NCBI RefSeq assembly: GCF_014208105.1 | Contig: NZ_JACHMQ010000001.1 | Coordinates: forward strand, 310,001 to 374,000 | DNA length: 64,000 bases | Direction: 5' to 3' | Origin: Actinomadura coerulea | Lineage (GTDB): Bacteria > Actinomycetota > Actinomycetes > Streptosporangiales > Streptosporangiaceae | In this document: in pieces, positions 25,015 through 34,515 of the stretch | How the letters are laid out: each line of letters begins with the position of its first letter | Position numbering within the stretch: position 1 is the first letter of the stretch | Position numbers and translations under genes: made by a program | The notes under the pieces: generated by a model | Told to the model about the DNA's origin: nothing | The model's input: only the letters and a program-made list of their open reading frames with translations | Databases searched by the model: none

Positions 25015-25486
25015 CCATCCGCCTGCACTGCAGGGCGACGGAGGAAGCCCTCGCGGCCCTGCGCCATTGCCGCTGGGTGAGGCGTGAGGGAGGATCCGCA
25101 GGTCCCAGTGCGCTCGGGGGCTGGGGCGGCGGTGTCAGGGCGTGACCTGCCCGATGCGGCGAAGCCGGAGGCGAGCGGAGCCGGGCAGATCGCCAAGCGA
25201 TGCCGCGTTCTCCCAGGCCCGGTCACGTGGCGAGCCGCCAGGCGAGCGAAGTGGGCCGGGCCTTTGAAACACCGCGTACCAGGTGTGGGGTGGGTGGGGC
25301 AGTGGCGGCGGCGTTAGAGGCGGGTGGCGACACGCCGGAGTCGCCGGGACGGTGACCGGAGGAAGCCGGGACGGCGGCCGGGTGAGAGCGTGATGGTGCA
25401 GGTCGGGGCGGGGGACAGGGGTCAGGGGAAGCGGTAAGCAAGGAGTCACGCCGACGTTCGGTTAGCCCGGAATGCCCGTCGTTTGC
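25015..25486. other. Gene-free stretch between recX and the rny promoter
   Basis: No convincing gene. It contains repeats in the style of the 4.4-5.1 kb element: GCGAGCCGCCAGGCGAG at 25230-25246 is an exact copy of 5065-5081, and nearby GGAGGCGAGCGGAGCCGG and GATCGCCAAGCGATGCC resemble that element more loosely. Short frames here lack ribosome binding sites. Confidence 0.5.
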
Positions 25487-25515
25487 TTGCTCATTACCTC
25501 TGTGCCGCTTACCGT
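25487..25515 (+). promoter_or_regulatory. Candidate sigma-70-type promoter of rny
   Basis: TTGCTC, 17 nt, TACCGT. The region is locally AT-richer than its surroundings. A start near 25522 would give a leader of about 215 nt before rny. By-eye match only. Confidence 0.35.
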
Positions 25516-25680
25516 TACGGCAGTGAGGAGTTACTCCGCGTCTCGCGGATTGCCATACGACCGAGCACGTTCCAGCAGCTGAGAGGCATAAAGGACAGGT
25601 TCGTCGACCGGATTCGGCCGGGTCGCCGGGGCGCGCCGCTGCGCCGTCCCGCGATGTCGTGCATCCGCGCGCGAGTAAGT

Positions 25681-25724
25681 CCTCGCTAGGCAGGGCCCGT
25701 ACTCCGGACGGGCCCGCGGCGAGG
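25681..25724 (+). promoter_or_regulatory. Two-tier hairpin in the rny leader, next to the ribosome binding site
   Basis: CCTCGC (25681-25686) pairs with GCGAGG (25719-25724), enclosing the stem GGGCCCGT/ACGGGCCC with a 7-nt loop. The outer strand GCGAGG runs directly into the AAGGA ribosome binding site of rny. Such a fold could terminate transcription or hide the site. Confidence 0.5.
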
Positions 25725-25737
25725 AAGGATCTGCCTC

Positions 25738-27309
25738 ATGGAGAGCGTCCTGCTGGGTGCAGCGCTGCTGGTGACCCTGGTCGCTCTCGTGATCGTTCTG
25801 GTGCGGCGCCCCGGCACGCCCGGCAGGGCCGCGGCCGAGATGGCCCGGGCGCAGGGCGAGGCCGACGAGATCAGGGCGAAGGCCGCCAAAGACGCGCGGG
25901 CCGTCCTGGAGAAGGCCGAGCGCGAGGCGCAGCAGGCCGCCGCCGCCGGGCGCGCCGAACTCGACGAGGAAGGCCGGACCCTGCGGGACGATCTCCGCAC
26001 CGTCCGGGAGGACCTGGAGCGCCGGGAGGCGCGGCTCGCGGAGCGGGAGCAGCGGCTGGACGCCGAGGTGCGCCGCCTGGAGGAGTGGCAGGGGCGGCTC
26101 GCCGAGACCAAGAAGGCGCTGGAGGCCCGCGGGCGGGAGCTCGACGGCGTCGCCGAGGAGCGGCGCAAGGTCCTGGAGCAGGCGGCCGGGCTGACCGCCG
26201 AGCAGGCCAAGGGCGAACTCGTCGCCGCGATCGAGAACCAGGCGAAGCGGGAGTCCATCCCGATCGTGCGGGAGATCGAGAACGCGGCGAAGGCGGAGGG
26301 CGACAAGCGCGCCCGAAAGATCGTGACGCTGGCGATCCAGCGGGTCGCCAGCGAGCAGACGGCCGAGTCGGTGGTGTCGGTCCTGCACCTGCCGAGCGAC
26401 GAGATGAAGGGCCGCATCATCGGCCGCGAGGGGCGCAACATCCGCGCCTTCGAGACCACCACGGGCGTGAACCTCATCATCGACGACACGCCGGAGGCGG
26501 TGCTGCTGAGCTGCTTCGACCCCGTGCGGCGCGAGGTCGGGCGGCTGACGCTGGAGAAGCTCGTCCTGGACGGCCGGATCCACCCGCAGCGGATCGAGGA
26601 GATCTACGAGCGCAGCCGCAGCGACGTCGAGCAGCTGTGCGTCCGCGCCGGCGAGGACGCCCTGGTCGAGGTCGGCATCGCCGACATGCACCCGGAGCTG
26701 ATCGCGCTGCTCGGCCAGCTGCGGTACCGGACGTCCTACGGGCAGAACGTGCTCAAGCACCTGATCGAGTCGGCGCACATCGCGGGCATCATGGCGGGCG
26801 AGCTGCGGCTGCCGGTGGAGGTCGCCAAGCGGTGCACGCTGCTGCACGACATCGGCAAGGCGCTCACGCACGAGGTGGAGGGCAGCCACGCGCTGATCGG
26901 CGCCGAGATCGCCCGCCGCTACGGCGAGCACGAGGACGTCGTCCACGCGATCGAGGCACACCACAACGAGGTCGAGGTCCGGACCGTGGAGGCCGTGCTC
27001 ACCCAGGCCGCCGACGCGGTGAGCGGCAGCCGGCCGGGGGCGCGCCGCGAGTCGCTGGAGGCCTACGTCAAGCGGCTGGAGCGGCTGGAGGAGATCGCCC
27101 GCGACCGGCACGAGGGCGTGGAGAAGGTGTTCGCGATGCAGGCGGGCCGCGAGATCCGGGTGATGGTGAAGCCCGACGCGGTCGACGACATCCAGGCCCA
27201 GGTGATCGCCCGCGACATCGCCAAGCAGGTCGAGGACGAGCTGACCTATCCCGGCCAGATCCGGGTCACCGTCGTCCGGGAGTCCCGGGCGATCGAGTTC
27301 GCCCGCTGA
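25738..27309 (+). CDS. rny: Ribonuclease Y
   Basis: A 523-residue membrane-anchored endoribonuclease that starts mRNA decay. Order of parts: one N-terminal membrane helix (residues 2-22), a long charged coiled coil to about residue 200 ([19 protein letters not shown] and onward), a KH RNA-binding domain ([18 protein letters not shown]), and an HD phosphodiesterase domain with the HD pair in [17 protein letters not shown], then a C-terminal domain. All catalytic parts are intact and the length is normal. It lies between recX and the glu/miaB region, a position it holds in some actinobacterial orders, while many actinobacteria rely on RNase E and J instead. Confidence 0.95.
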   Translation: MESVLLGAALLVTLVALVIVLVRRPGTPGRAAAEMARAQGEADEIRAKAAKDARAVLEKAEREAQQAAAAGRAELDEEGRTLRDDLRTVREDLERREARLAEREQRLDAEVRRLEEWQGRLAETKKALEARGRELDGVAEERRKVLEQAAGLTAEQAKGELVAAIENQAKRESIPIVREIENAAKAEGDKRARKIVTLAIQRVASEQTAESVVSVLHLPSDEMKGRIIGREGRNIRAFETTTGVNLIIDDTPEAVLLSCFDPVRREVGRLTLEKLVLDGRIHPQRIEEIYERSRSDVEQLCVRAGEDALVEVGIADMHPELIALLGQLRYRTSYGQNVLKHLIESAHIAGIMAGELRLPVEVAKRCTLLHDIGKALTHEVEGSHALIGAEIARRYGEHEDVVHAIEAHHNEVEVRTVEAVLTQAADAVSGSRPGARRESLEAYVKRLERLEEIARDRHEGVEKVFAMQAGREIRVMVKPDAVDDIQAQVIARDIAKQVEDELTYPGQIRVTVVRESRAIEFAR

Positions 27310-27425
27310 CCGGCGGCGATCAAGCGACCGGGCGGTTCGTTGGGGTTCGGGGGGAATTAAGCGGCCGGTCTGGTGTTCGCAAGCTTCCGCGGTGATGATC
27401 AAGTCATTCCAGGCGGGAGGATCTC

Positions 27426-28658
27426 GTGAACAGGATCGCCATGATCGGGGGCGGGGCCGTGCTGGCCGCCGCCCTCGCCTTCGCGGGCAGCGCCCAGGCC
27501 GCGCCGCAGGCCGCGGGGAAGCGCGCGCACGCGGTGATCGTCGGGCATCGCGGGTCGCCGGGGCAGGCCCCCGAGGAGACGCCCGCGTCCTACCGCGGCG
27601 GAGTCCGCGACCGGGCCGACGTGCTCGAAGGCGACGTGCAGCTCACGGCCGACAAGCAGATCGTGCTCGTGCACGACGACACGCTCGCCCGGACCACCGA
27701 CGTGGAGCAGGTCTTCCCCGACCGGGCGCCGTGGAGGGTGGGCCAGCTCACGCTGGCCGAGATCAGGAGGCTGGAAGCCGGGTCGTGGTTCGACGCCCGG
27801 TACGCGGGCCAGCGGGTACCCGCCCTGAAGGAGCTGCTCGCCATCAGGGGCAGGGAGACCGGGCTCAGCCTGGAGCTGAAGGCGCCCGCCAACAGCCCGG
27901 GGATCGCCACGCTGCTCGCCGGGGAGCTGAACGCGGCGGGGCTCACCGACGGCGGGACCCTCAGGTCGGGGGCCTACCGGGTGCACGTCCACTCGCGCGA
28001 CCAGGCGGCGCTCCAGGAATTCCACGCGTCCGCGCCCAAGGTCCAGCTCTCCTACCTGACCGGCGGGAAGATGCTCTCCGACGACGAACTGGCCGCGCTG
28101 GCGGGCTGGACGGTCAGCGTGTACGCCCACCCCAGGGCGACCAGCGCCGACGACGTCAGGCGCGCGCACGCCAAGGGGCTGAAGGTGTTCAGCGACCCGG
28201 TGGACAGCCCGGCAGAGGTCTCCATGGGGGCGAACCAGGGATACGACTGGCTCGCGACGAACTTCCCCGCCACCACCCGGCGGATCCTGGAGGGCCGGAC
28301 GCCCTTCCCCGGCGCGAACGGCGTCGTGATCGACAGCGTCTTCCCCGACCCGAGCGGCGACGACGCCCAGCCGGAGAAGAGCGAGCACGTGGTGCTGCGC
28401 AACACGACGTCCAGGCCGGTCGAGGTGAGCGGCGGCTACCTGCGCGACCAGGCGGGCAACCTGATGCGGATCGGCCCCGGCTACGTGATCCCGCCGGGCA
28501 GCCTGCTGCGCGTCTACGTCGGCCCCGGCACGAACCGTCCCGACGCCTACTACAACGGCCTGACGGCCGGCTTTCTGAACAACACCTCAGGAGACACGGT
28601 GTCGTTCTTCCGCGCCGACCACACGCTGCTCGACATCTCCTCCTACATCGTCCCCTGA
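27426..28658 (+). CDS. Secreted glycerophosphodiester phosphodiesterase with lamin-tail domain
   Basis: A 410-residue exported protein starting at GTG 27426 behind GGGAGGATCTC. Residues 1-26 are a signal peptide ending AQA. Residues 35-290 form a GDPD barrel: VIVGHRGSPGQAPEETPASY with the catalytic HRG and the E.T metal ligand, VLEGDVQLTADKQIVLVHDD with the second catalytic histidine, and LSLELKAP. From about residue 300 to the end is a beta-sandwich of the lamin-tail (LTD) type (EHVVLRNTTSRPVEVSGGYL), a module common on secreted nucleases and phosphatases. It probably releases glycerol 3-phosphate outside the cell. Its stop touches the stop of the S9 peptidase gene. Confidence 0.9.
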   Translation: MNRIAMIGGGAVLAAALAFAGSAQAAPQAAGKRAHAVIVGHRGSPGQAPEETPASYRGGVRDRADVLEGDVQLTADKQIVLVHDDTLARTTDVEQVFPDRAPWRVGQLTLAEIRRLEAGSWFDARYAGQRVPALKELLAIRGRETGLSLELKAPANSPGIATLLAGELNAAGLTDGGTLRSGAYRVHVHSRDQAALQEFHASAPKVQLSYLTGGKMLSDDELAALAGWTVSVYAHPRATSADDVRRAHAKGLKVFSDPVDSPAEVSMGANQGYDWLATNFPATTRRILEGRTPFPGANGVVIDSVFPDPSGDDAQPEKSEHVVLRNTTSRPVEVSGGYLRDQAGNLMRIGPGYVIPPGSLLRVYVGPGTNRPDAYYNGLTAGFLNNTSGDTVSFFRADHTLLDISSYIVP

Positions 28659-30671
28659 TCAGCCGATCTTGAGCTCGACGGGTTCGACGCCGCGCGGCTC
28701 GAACCCGAGGGTCTGGCCGTAGAACGCCAGCTCCGCCTCCAGGCAGCGGATGACCGTGTCGGCCTTGCGGAAGCCGTGCGACTCGCCCTCGAAGGCGAGG
28801 TAGGCGTACGGCATCTTCTTCTCGGCCAGCGCCTGCGCGAACCGCTCGGACTGGTCCGGCGGCACGATCGGGTCGCTCAGGCCCTGCAGGAGCAGGACGG
28901 GGCAGGCCGTCCGGTCGGCGCGGTTGATCGGCGAGCGCTCCTCGTAGGCGCGCTCGAATCCGGGGAGGGGGCCGATGAGGCCGAACAGGTAGTGGGACTC
29001 GAAGTCGTGGGTGCTCTCGGCGAAGCGCTGCAGGTCGCTGATCCCGAAGTAGGACGTGGCGGCCTTGAACACGTCGGTCTGCGTGACCGCCGCGAGCGTC
29101 GTCCAGCCCCCGGCCGAGCCGCCGCGGATCGCCAGCCGCTCCGGGTCGGCGATGCCGCCGTCGACGAGGGCGCGGGCGGCGGCGACGGCGTCCTCGACGT
29201 CGACCACGCCCCACTGGCGGCGCAGCCGCTCCCGGTAGGCGCGGCCGTAGCCGGCCGACCCGCCGTAGTTGACGTCGATCACGCCGATGCCGCGGCTGGT
29301 GAAGTACGCGCGCTCCATGTCGAGCACCGTGGACACGCGCCCGGTGGGCCCGCCGTGCACGAACACCACGTAGGGCGGCAGCTCGTCGGCCGGCCCGGCC
29401 GCCTCCGGGTTGGTCGGCGGGAACACGTAGGCGTGGACGGGACGGCCGAACGGCCCCTCCAGGCGCTCGGCGCGCGGCCTGGACAGGTACGCGACGTCGG
29501 GCAGCTCGGCCCGCTCCCGGCGCAGCCCCTCCACGCGCCCGGTCGTGGTGTCGACCCGCACCACCGAGGCCGGCAGGTCCGGGCCGCCGGCGATCCCCAC
29601 GATCGTCGAGCCGTCCGTGGACAGCTGCGGCGCCCAGTGCTCGTAGGGGACCTCCAGGTCGACGAGGTCGAGGGTGTCGGTGTCGTAGACGCCGAGCCGC
29701 ATGTCGCCCTCGCCGTGCAGGACGGCGAGGCGCCCGTCACCGAGCAGCGCGTACGGCATGCCGCCGAGCTGCCACAGCGGCGCGGCGAACTCCTCCTCGG
29801 CCGGGTAGAGCGCCTGCGCGGACTCCCCGTGCAGGCCGACCTGGTAGATGTTCCACCAGCCGGGCCAGTCGGAGATCACGTAGAGGGACTCGTCGTCACG
29901 CCACAGCGGGGCCAGGGCCGACTCGGTGAGGCCGCCCTTGACGGTGCGGGGGGCGACCACCGATCCGTCCTCGATCGCGGCCACGCGCACCTCGGTGCCG
30001 TCCCACGGCATGCGGGGGTGGTTCCACTGGACCCACGCCAGGTGCCCTCCGCCGGGGGACGGCACGGGGCCCGCGTAGAACTGCGCGCCCGACACCAGCT
30101 CGCGGATCGCGCCGGCGTCCCCGGCGGCGCTGCCGTCCAGGGGGATGGCGACGATGGCGCGCCGGATGCCCGTGGCGGGCTGCCCGTCCGCGCTCTGCTC
30201 ATCCTCGGGGGCCGCCGGCTCGGCGATGTGGCCCTCGCAGACGCACCAGACCTCCGTCCCGTCCGGGGACAGGACGTAGTCGGCGTACCGCAGCCCCGCC
30301 GGGACGGCGGGCTCGGGCGTCAGCGGGTACGGCTTCGGGTCGCCCTCGTCGAGCCGGTGCAGCCGCTGGTCCTCGTAGTTGGAGAACACGACCGACCAGC
30401 CCGCGCCGGTGCGGACCGGCAGGTAGGACCGGCCGCCGTACTCGTGGACGCGGGTACGCGCGTCCCACGGCGCCTGCAGCAGCTCGGTGCGATGACCGTC
30501 CTTCAGATGGATGACCGTGGCCCGTCCGCCCTCCTCGGGCCGCGTCTCCTGCCACCACACGTCGTCGCCCGAGACGGTGGGGAAGCTGAGGCGCAGCCGG
30601 GCGCGGGCGACATCGGCCGCAGAGATGGGTGAAGGCCATGAGCCGTAGGGAAGGGTCGCACGAGCGGTCAT
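28659..30671 (-). CDS. S9 family peptidase (prolyl oligopeptidase type)
   Basis: A 670-residue serine peptidase with an N-terminal beta-propeller of about 400 residues (repeated strands such as LSPDGTEVWCV and STDGSTIVGIAG) and a C-terminal alpha/beta hydrolase domain. The catalytic serine lies in RGGSAGGWTTLAA, the aspartate in GLSDPIVPPDQS and the histidine in EGESHGFRK. The propeller filters substrates so only short peptides reach the site. No signal peptide is visible, so it is probably cytoplasmic and completes peptide breakdown. Convergent with the glycerophosphodiesterase gene with no intergenic base; upstream is the glu operon terminator. Confidence 0.93.
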   Translation of the reverse strand: MTARATLPYGSWPSPISAADVARARLRLSFPTVSGDDVWWQETRPEEGGRATVIHLKDGHRTELLQAPWDARTRVHEYGGRSYLPVRTGAGWSVVFSNYEDQRLHRLDEGDPKPYPLTPEPAVPAGLRYADYVLSPDGTEVWCVCEGHIAEPAAPEDEQSADGQPATGIRRAIVAIPLDGSAAGDAGAIRELVSGAQFYAGPVPSPGGGHLAWVQWNHPRMPWDGTEVRVAAIEDGSVVAPRTVKGGLTESALAPLWRDDESLYVISDWPGWWNIYQVGLHGESAQALYPAEEEFAAPLWQLGGMPYALLGDGRLAVLHGEGDMRLGVYDTDTLDLVDLEVPYEHWAPQLSTDGSTIVGIAGGPDLPASVVRVDTTTGRVEGLRRERAELPDVAYLSRPRAERLEGPFGRPVHAYVFPPTNPEAAGPADELPPYVVFVHGGPTGRVSTVLDMERAYFTSRGIGVIDVNYGGSAGYGRAYRERLRRQWGVVDVEDAVAAARALVDGGIADPERLAIRGGSAGGWTTLAAVTQTDVFKAATSYFGISDLQRFAESTHDFESHYLFGLIGPLPGFERAYEERSPINRADRTACPVLLLQGLSDPIVPPDQSERFAQALAEKKMPYAYLAFEGESHGFRKADTVIRCLEAELAFYGQTLGFEPRGVEPVELKIG

Positions 30672-30793
30672 AACAGGAATCGTCCCGCATACGGGGATCG
30701 GTTGGGGCCATGACGGGCCGTTTGAAGTCGGAAAGATACAAGCTCGCCCCCAGGAAACCCGCCGGTAACACCAGGGTGCGCGCGTCCCGGAGA

Positions 30794-30834
30794 CCGCGAG
30801 GGGCGCCGCCGGAAACCGGCGGCGCCCCTCGCGG
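30794..30834. terminator. Terminator of the glu operon
   Basis: A perfect 19-bp stem beginning CCGCGAGGGGCGCCGCCGG, with an AAA loop, 14 nt past the gluD stop. It also separates the operon from the S9 peptidase promoter. Confidence 0.85.
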
Positions 30835-30847
30835 ACGGGCGATTCCG

Positions 30848-31831
30848 TCAGACGGTCTGCTGGGTCACCCCGACCCCGGCCACGGGGGGCGGGCCGCCCG
30901 TGCCCATGGTCTTGGCGTCGGTCTTGCGGCTGCGGCGGCTGCGCCCCTCAAGCCAGGTGGCCACGCGGCTCAGCGACATGTTGATCGCGATGTAGATGAC
31001 CGCGACGACGATGCCGGCCTGGAGCACGTTGTTGCTGTAGTTCGCCGGCACCTGCTTGAAGCCGGCCTGCAGGAACTCGCCGTAGGCGATGATGAACCCG
31101 AGCGCGGTGTCCTTGAGAAGGACGACGATCTGGCTCACGATCGCCGGCATCATCACCGTGATGGCCTGCGGCAGCAGCACCAGCCGCATGACGCCGTTCT
31201 TGCGGAGCCCGATGGAGTAGGCGGCCTCCGACTGCCCCTTCGGGATCGACAGGACGCCCGCGCGCACCACCTCGGCGAGCACCGAGCCGTTGTACATCGT
31301 CAGGCCGAACACGACCGCGGCGAACGCGGGCACGGTGACCGTCCCGGCGTTGATCTCCACCCCGAAGATCGAGAAGAAGTAGTCCACCGAGAAGCGCTGC
31401 AGGGTGCCGAACTGGGACTCGGCGATCGCGGGGCTGATCTTGTTGGGGACGAAGAACGCCAGGAAGATCAGGATCAGCAGCGGGATGCCGCGGAAGAACT
31501 CGACCACGACGCCGGCCGGGACGCGAACCCACCAGTGGTCCGACAGCCGGGCCAGGCCGAACACGACGCCGAACAGCAGGGCCAGCACCGTGGCGACGAC
31601 GGCGGCCTTCAGCGTGTTCATCAGGCCGGGCAGGAGCAGGTGCCTCCACACCGTCCACTTCAGGAACGGCGTCCAGAGCTTCTCCTCGAACTGCCCCTTG
31701 TCGCTGAGGCGCCAGACCAGCGCGGCCAGGACGGCCGCGAACACGATCGACACCACGGCGGTCAGGACCGCGTTGCGCACCCGGGCCCGGGGGCCGGGGA
31801 TGTCGAAGAGAACGGTCGCTTCCTTGCTCAT
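30848..31831 (-). CDS. gluD: Glutamate ABC transporter permease GluD
   Basis: A 327-residue polar-amino-acid permease. A membrane segment near residue 20-40 is followed by a long external loop, then the conserved block [20 protein letters not shown] typical of the HisM/GlnP family, and the EAA loop ([19 protein letters not shown]). A basic tail of about 40 residues ends the protein. It pairs with GluC to form the channel. It starts 4 nt inside the end of gluC, so the two are coupled. The order gluA-B-C-D is that of the glutamate uptake system of Corynebacterium and Streptomyces, where it lies near recA as well. Confidence 0.92.
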   Translation of the reverse strand: MSKEATVLFDIPGPRARVRNAVLTAVVSIVFAAVLAALVWRLSDKGQFEEKLWTPFLKWTVWRHLLLPGLMNTLKAAVVATVLALLFGVVFGLARLSDHWWVRVPAGVVVEFFRGIPLLILIFLAFFVPNKISPAIAESQFGTLQRFSVDYFFSIFGVEINAGTVTVPAFAAVVFGLTMYNGSVLAEVVRAGVLSIPKGQSEAAYSIGLRKNGVMRLVLLPQAITVMMPAIVSQIVVLLKDTALGFIIAYGEFLQAGFKQVPANYSNNVLQAGIVVAVIYIAINMSLSRVATWLEGRSRRSRKTDAKTMGTGGPPPVAGVGVTQQTV

Positions 31832-32511
31832 CGCGCCACCGCCATCCGCTTGGCGAGCCAGCCGAAGAAGTATCCGGTCGGCAGGGTGAGGATCAGGAAG
31901 CCGATCGACACGCCGAGGAAGAGGGGGATGACCCCGTTGGCGAACGTGGGCTTGTCAATGATCGTCTTGGTGACCAGCGCGACCTCGGCGTAGCTCGCGG
32001 CCGCGGCCACCGTCGTGTTCTTGATCATCGCGATCAGCACGCTGCCCAGCGGGGCGATGATCGCCCGGAAGGCCTGCGGCAGGATGATCATCCGGAGGGA
32101 CTGCGTGAAGGTCAGCCCGATCGAACGGGCCGCCTCCGCCTGCCCCAGCGGGACGGTGTTGATGCCCGAGCGGAGGGTCTCGCACACGAAGGCCCCGGTG
32201 TAGGCCGACAGGCCGAGGACCGCCCACCAGTAGTAGGTCGTCGAGGAGTTCTCAGAGAACTTCAGCGCGAGGATGTCGTTCAGGCCCAGGCTGCACATGA
32301 GCAGCACCAGGGTGAGCGGCGTGTTGCGCACGATGTTGACGTAGCCCGTGCCGAACGCGCGGAGCACCGGCACCGGCGAGACCCGGAAGCTCGCAAGGAA
32401 CGTCCCGATGATCAGGGACAGCACCGCCGCGGCGGCCGCGAGGCGCAGGGTCGCCCAGAATCCTTGGAGGATCTCGTCGAAGTTGTCGAAGAACGGGCTG
32501 AAGTCAAACAT
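31828..32511 (-). CDS. gluC: Glutamate ABC transporter permease GluC
   Basis: A 227-residue permease with about five membrane segments. The family block is visible as [20 protein letters not shown] and the ATPase-contact loop as [20 protein letters not shown]. It is the smaller of the two permeases, as in other glu systems. About 110 nt upstream is gluB; that gap is filled by a very stable hairpin (32554-32595) that could lower expression of the permeases relative to the binding protein. Confidence 0.93.
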   Translation of the reverse strand: MFDFSPFFDNFDEILQGFWATLRLAAAAAVLSLIIGTFLASFRVSPVPVLRAFGTGYVNIVRNTPLTLVLLMCSLGLNDILALKFSENSSTTYYWWAVLGLSAYTGAFVCETLRSGINTVPLGQAEAARSIGLTFTQSLRMIILPQAFRAIIAPLGSVLIAMIKNTTVAAAASYAEVALVTKTIIDKPTFANGVIPLFLGVSIGFLILTLPTGYFFGWLAKRMAVAR

Positions 32512-32553
32512 TGCTCAGCTGTTTCATCACGTTCCAGCGGGGTGTCAGGCCAG

Positions 32554-32595
32554 GCCGGCGCGCCCCCGGGCGATACGCGTCGGGGACGCGCCGGC
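32554..32595 (-). terminator. Strong hairpin between gluB and gluC (attenuator candidate)
   Basis: GCCGGCGCGCCCCCG pairs with CGGGGACGCGCCGGC (14 of 15 pairs) around 12 nt. Its place behind the binding-protein gene fits partial termination or 3'-end protection that keeps gluB mRNA above gluC and gluD. Confidence 0.65.
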
Positions 32596-32622
32596 GTGAC
32601 GGGCGTCAGTCGCGGCCCTGGA

Positions 32623-33492
32623 TCAGGCGCAGCCTTCCATCTGCGGCGCGGTCGTGACGAGCTTGAGCCCGGTGCCCGCGAAGTGCTTCTCCAGCAGGGT
32701 CTTGGCCGTGCCGTCGGAGTACATCTGGGAGATGGCCTTGTTGACGGCCTCGCAGGTCTCGGTGTCGCCCTTCTTCAGGCCGACGCCGTACTTCTCGTCG
32801 GTGAAGGGGTCGTTGATGACCTTGAAGGCGCCCTTCTGCTGGTTGGCGAAGCCGGCCAGGATCAGGTCGTCGGTGCTGACCGCGTCCAGGGCACCGGACT
32901 TCAGCTTGCTCACGCACTCGGAGTAGCTGGAGGCGTCCACCAGCGTGACGCCCTTGATGTTCAGCTTGCCGTCCGGCGGGCCCTCGGTGATGCGGCGGAA
33001 GGAGTTGGAGCCGGCCGCCTTGCAGAGCTTCTTGCCCTTGAGGTCGGTGGCCTTCTTGATGCTGCCGTTGTCGGCCTTGACCATCGTGTCCTGGTGGGCG
33101 ACGTAGTACGGCCCGCCGAAGGTCACCTGCGACTTGCGCGCGTCGGTGATGGAGTAGGTGGCGACCACGAGGTCGACCTGCCCGCCGCCGAGGAACGACT
33201 CGCGGTTGGCGGAGGTCGTCTCCTTGAACGTGATGCCGTTCTCGGGGACGCCGAGCGACTTCGCGATGTACTTGGCGACGTCGACGTCGAAGCCGTCGAA
33301 GCTGCCGTCCGGCTTCTTCAGGCCGAGCGCCGGCTGGTCGAACTTGATGCCGATGGTCAGCTTCTTGTCGTCCTTGGCCTTCTGGACGACCGTCTTGGCC
33401 TCGGTCTTCTCGGTGTCGCTGCCGCACGCGCTGAGCGCCAGCGACAGCGCCATCCCCGCCCCGATGAGGGCGCCGAAACGACGTACTCGCAT
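32623..33492 (-). CDS. gluB: Glutamate-binding lipoprotein GluB
   Basis: A 289-residue solute-binding lipoprotein. The signal peptide [20 protein letters not shown] ends in the lipobox LSAC (cysteine about residue 23). The mature domain is of the polar-amino-acid-binding family: [20 protein letters not shown], then [14 protein letters not shown] and [19 protein letters not shown], segments that line the amino-acid pocket. Four later cysteines (in KLCKAAG, YSECVSK, TETCEAV and MEGCA) may form disulfides. Transports L-glutamate to GluCD. The start at 33492 lies 38 nt after gluA. Confidence 0.94.
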   Translation of the reverse strand: MRVRRFGALIGAGMALSLALSACGSDTEKTEAKTVVQKAKDDKKLTIGIKFDQPALGLKKPDGSFDGFDVDVAKYIAKSLGVPENGITFKETTSANRESFLGGGQVDLVVATYSITDARKSQVTFGGPYYVAHQDTMVKADNGSIKKATDLKGKKLCKAAGSNSFRRITEGPPDGKLNIKGVTLVDASSYSECVSKLKSGALDAVSTDDLILAGFANQQKGAFKVINDPFTDEKYGVGLKKGDTETCEAVNKAISQMYSDGTAKTLLEKHFAGTGLKLVTTAPQMEGCA

Positions 33493-33530
33493 ACTCGTCC
33501 TACCTCTGCTCTCTGCCGGAGCCCCGCGGC

Positions 33531-34346
33531 TCAGTGCGTGAGGATCTTGGAAAGGAAGTCCTTCGCGCGCTCGGTCCGCGCGTTGGTGAAGAACTCGTCG
33601 GGGGTGTTCTCCTCGACGATCTGGCCGTCCGCCATGAAGACGACCTTCTGGGCGGCCCGGCGGGCGAAGCCCATCTCGTGCGTCACGACGATCATCGTCA
33701 TGCCCTCGCGGGCCAGTCCCGTCATGACGTCCAGGACCTCGTTGACCATCTCCGGGTCCAGTGCCGAGGTGGGCTCGTCGAAGAGCATCACCTTGGGCTT
33801 CATCGCGAGGGAGCGCGCGATCGCCGCGCGCTGCTGCTGCCCGCCGGACAGCTGCGCGGGGTACTTGTGCGCCTGGTTGGCGATGCCGACCCGGTCGAGC
33901 AGTTCCATCGCGTGCTTCTGCGACTCCTGCTTGCCCTGCTTGCGGACCTTCACCGGCCCGAGCATGACGTTCTCGAGGATCGTCTTGTGGGCGAACAGGT
34001 TGAACGACTGGAACACCATGCCCACGTCGGCGCGGAGCTTCGCCAGATCCTTGCCCTCCTTGGGCAGCTCCTTGCCGTCCACGAGGATCGTGCCGTCGTC
34101 GATCGGCTCCAGCCGGTTGATCGACCGGCACAGGGTCGACTTACCGCCGCCGGACGGGCCGATGACGACGACGACCTCACCGGAGTTCACGGTGAGGTTG
34201 ATGTCCTTGAGGACGTGCAGCTCGCCGAAGTGCTTGTTGACGTGCTCGACTACGACGAGCGGCCGGTCACCTGCGGCGGCCGGCTCCTGGGTGGAGTCCT
34301 CCGACCCGGTCTTGGTGAGCTCGGGCCCGCTTTCGCTGTCCGTCAT
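33531..34346 (-). CDS. gluA: Glutamate ABC transporter ATP-binding protein GluA
   Basis: A 271-residue ATPase and the first gene of the operon. Walker A is [16 protein letters not shown], the Q-loop [13 protein letters not shown], the signature [17 protein letters not shown] and Walker [16 protein letters not shown], all intact. Its N-terminus has about 25 extra Glu/Ser/Thr-rich residues before the domain (starting [13 protein letters not shown]). ATG 34346 is used because the alternative further upstream would cross into the miaB promoter; the ribosome binding site is weak. It is divergent from miaB. Confidence 0.93.
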   Translation of the reverse strand: MTDSESGPELTKTGSEDSTQEPAAAGDRPLVVVEHVNKHFGELHVLKDINLTVNSGEVVVVIGPSGGGKSTLCRSINRLEPIDDGTILVDGKELPKEGKDLAKLRADVGMVFQSFNLFAHKTILENVMLGPVKVRKQGKQESQKHAMELLDRVGIANQAHKYPAQLSGGQQQRAAIARSLAMKPKVMLFDEPTSALDPEMVNEVLDVMTGLAREGMTMIVVTHEMGFARRAAQKVVFMADGQIVEENTPDEFFTNARTERAKDFLSKILTH

Positions 34347-34515
34347 GGGCACGGACTTTATGTCATCGCCGGTACTGCCCGAGTTGCCGCGCGGTACCGA
34401 TACGATCACGAATACCCACGTCGGACGGGGTTCGGTCGTGGCGGAGAGTGATCACAAAAGGCGGCGGCGGGGTGCGCCGTCCGTTCCGCCATGTCGTGCC
34501 GGGCCCGTAACCTGG

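Noticed and set aside
25483..25689. A 68-codon frame (MLAHYLCAAYRYG at the start) in the rny leader
   Set aside because: No ribosome binding site, it overlaps the candidate promoter and the structured leader, and the residue pattern has no domain character.
32464..34515. Plus-strand frame running into miaB from 32464
   Set aside because: It lies opposite gluB and gluA, which are certain; MiaB homology starts only near 34540.
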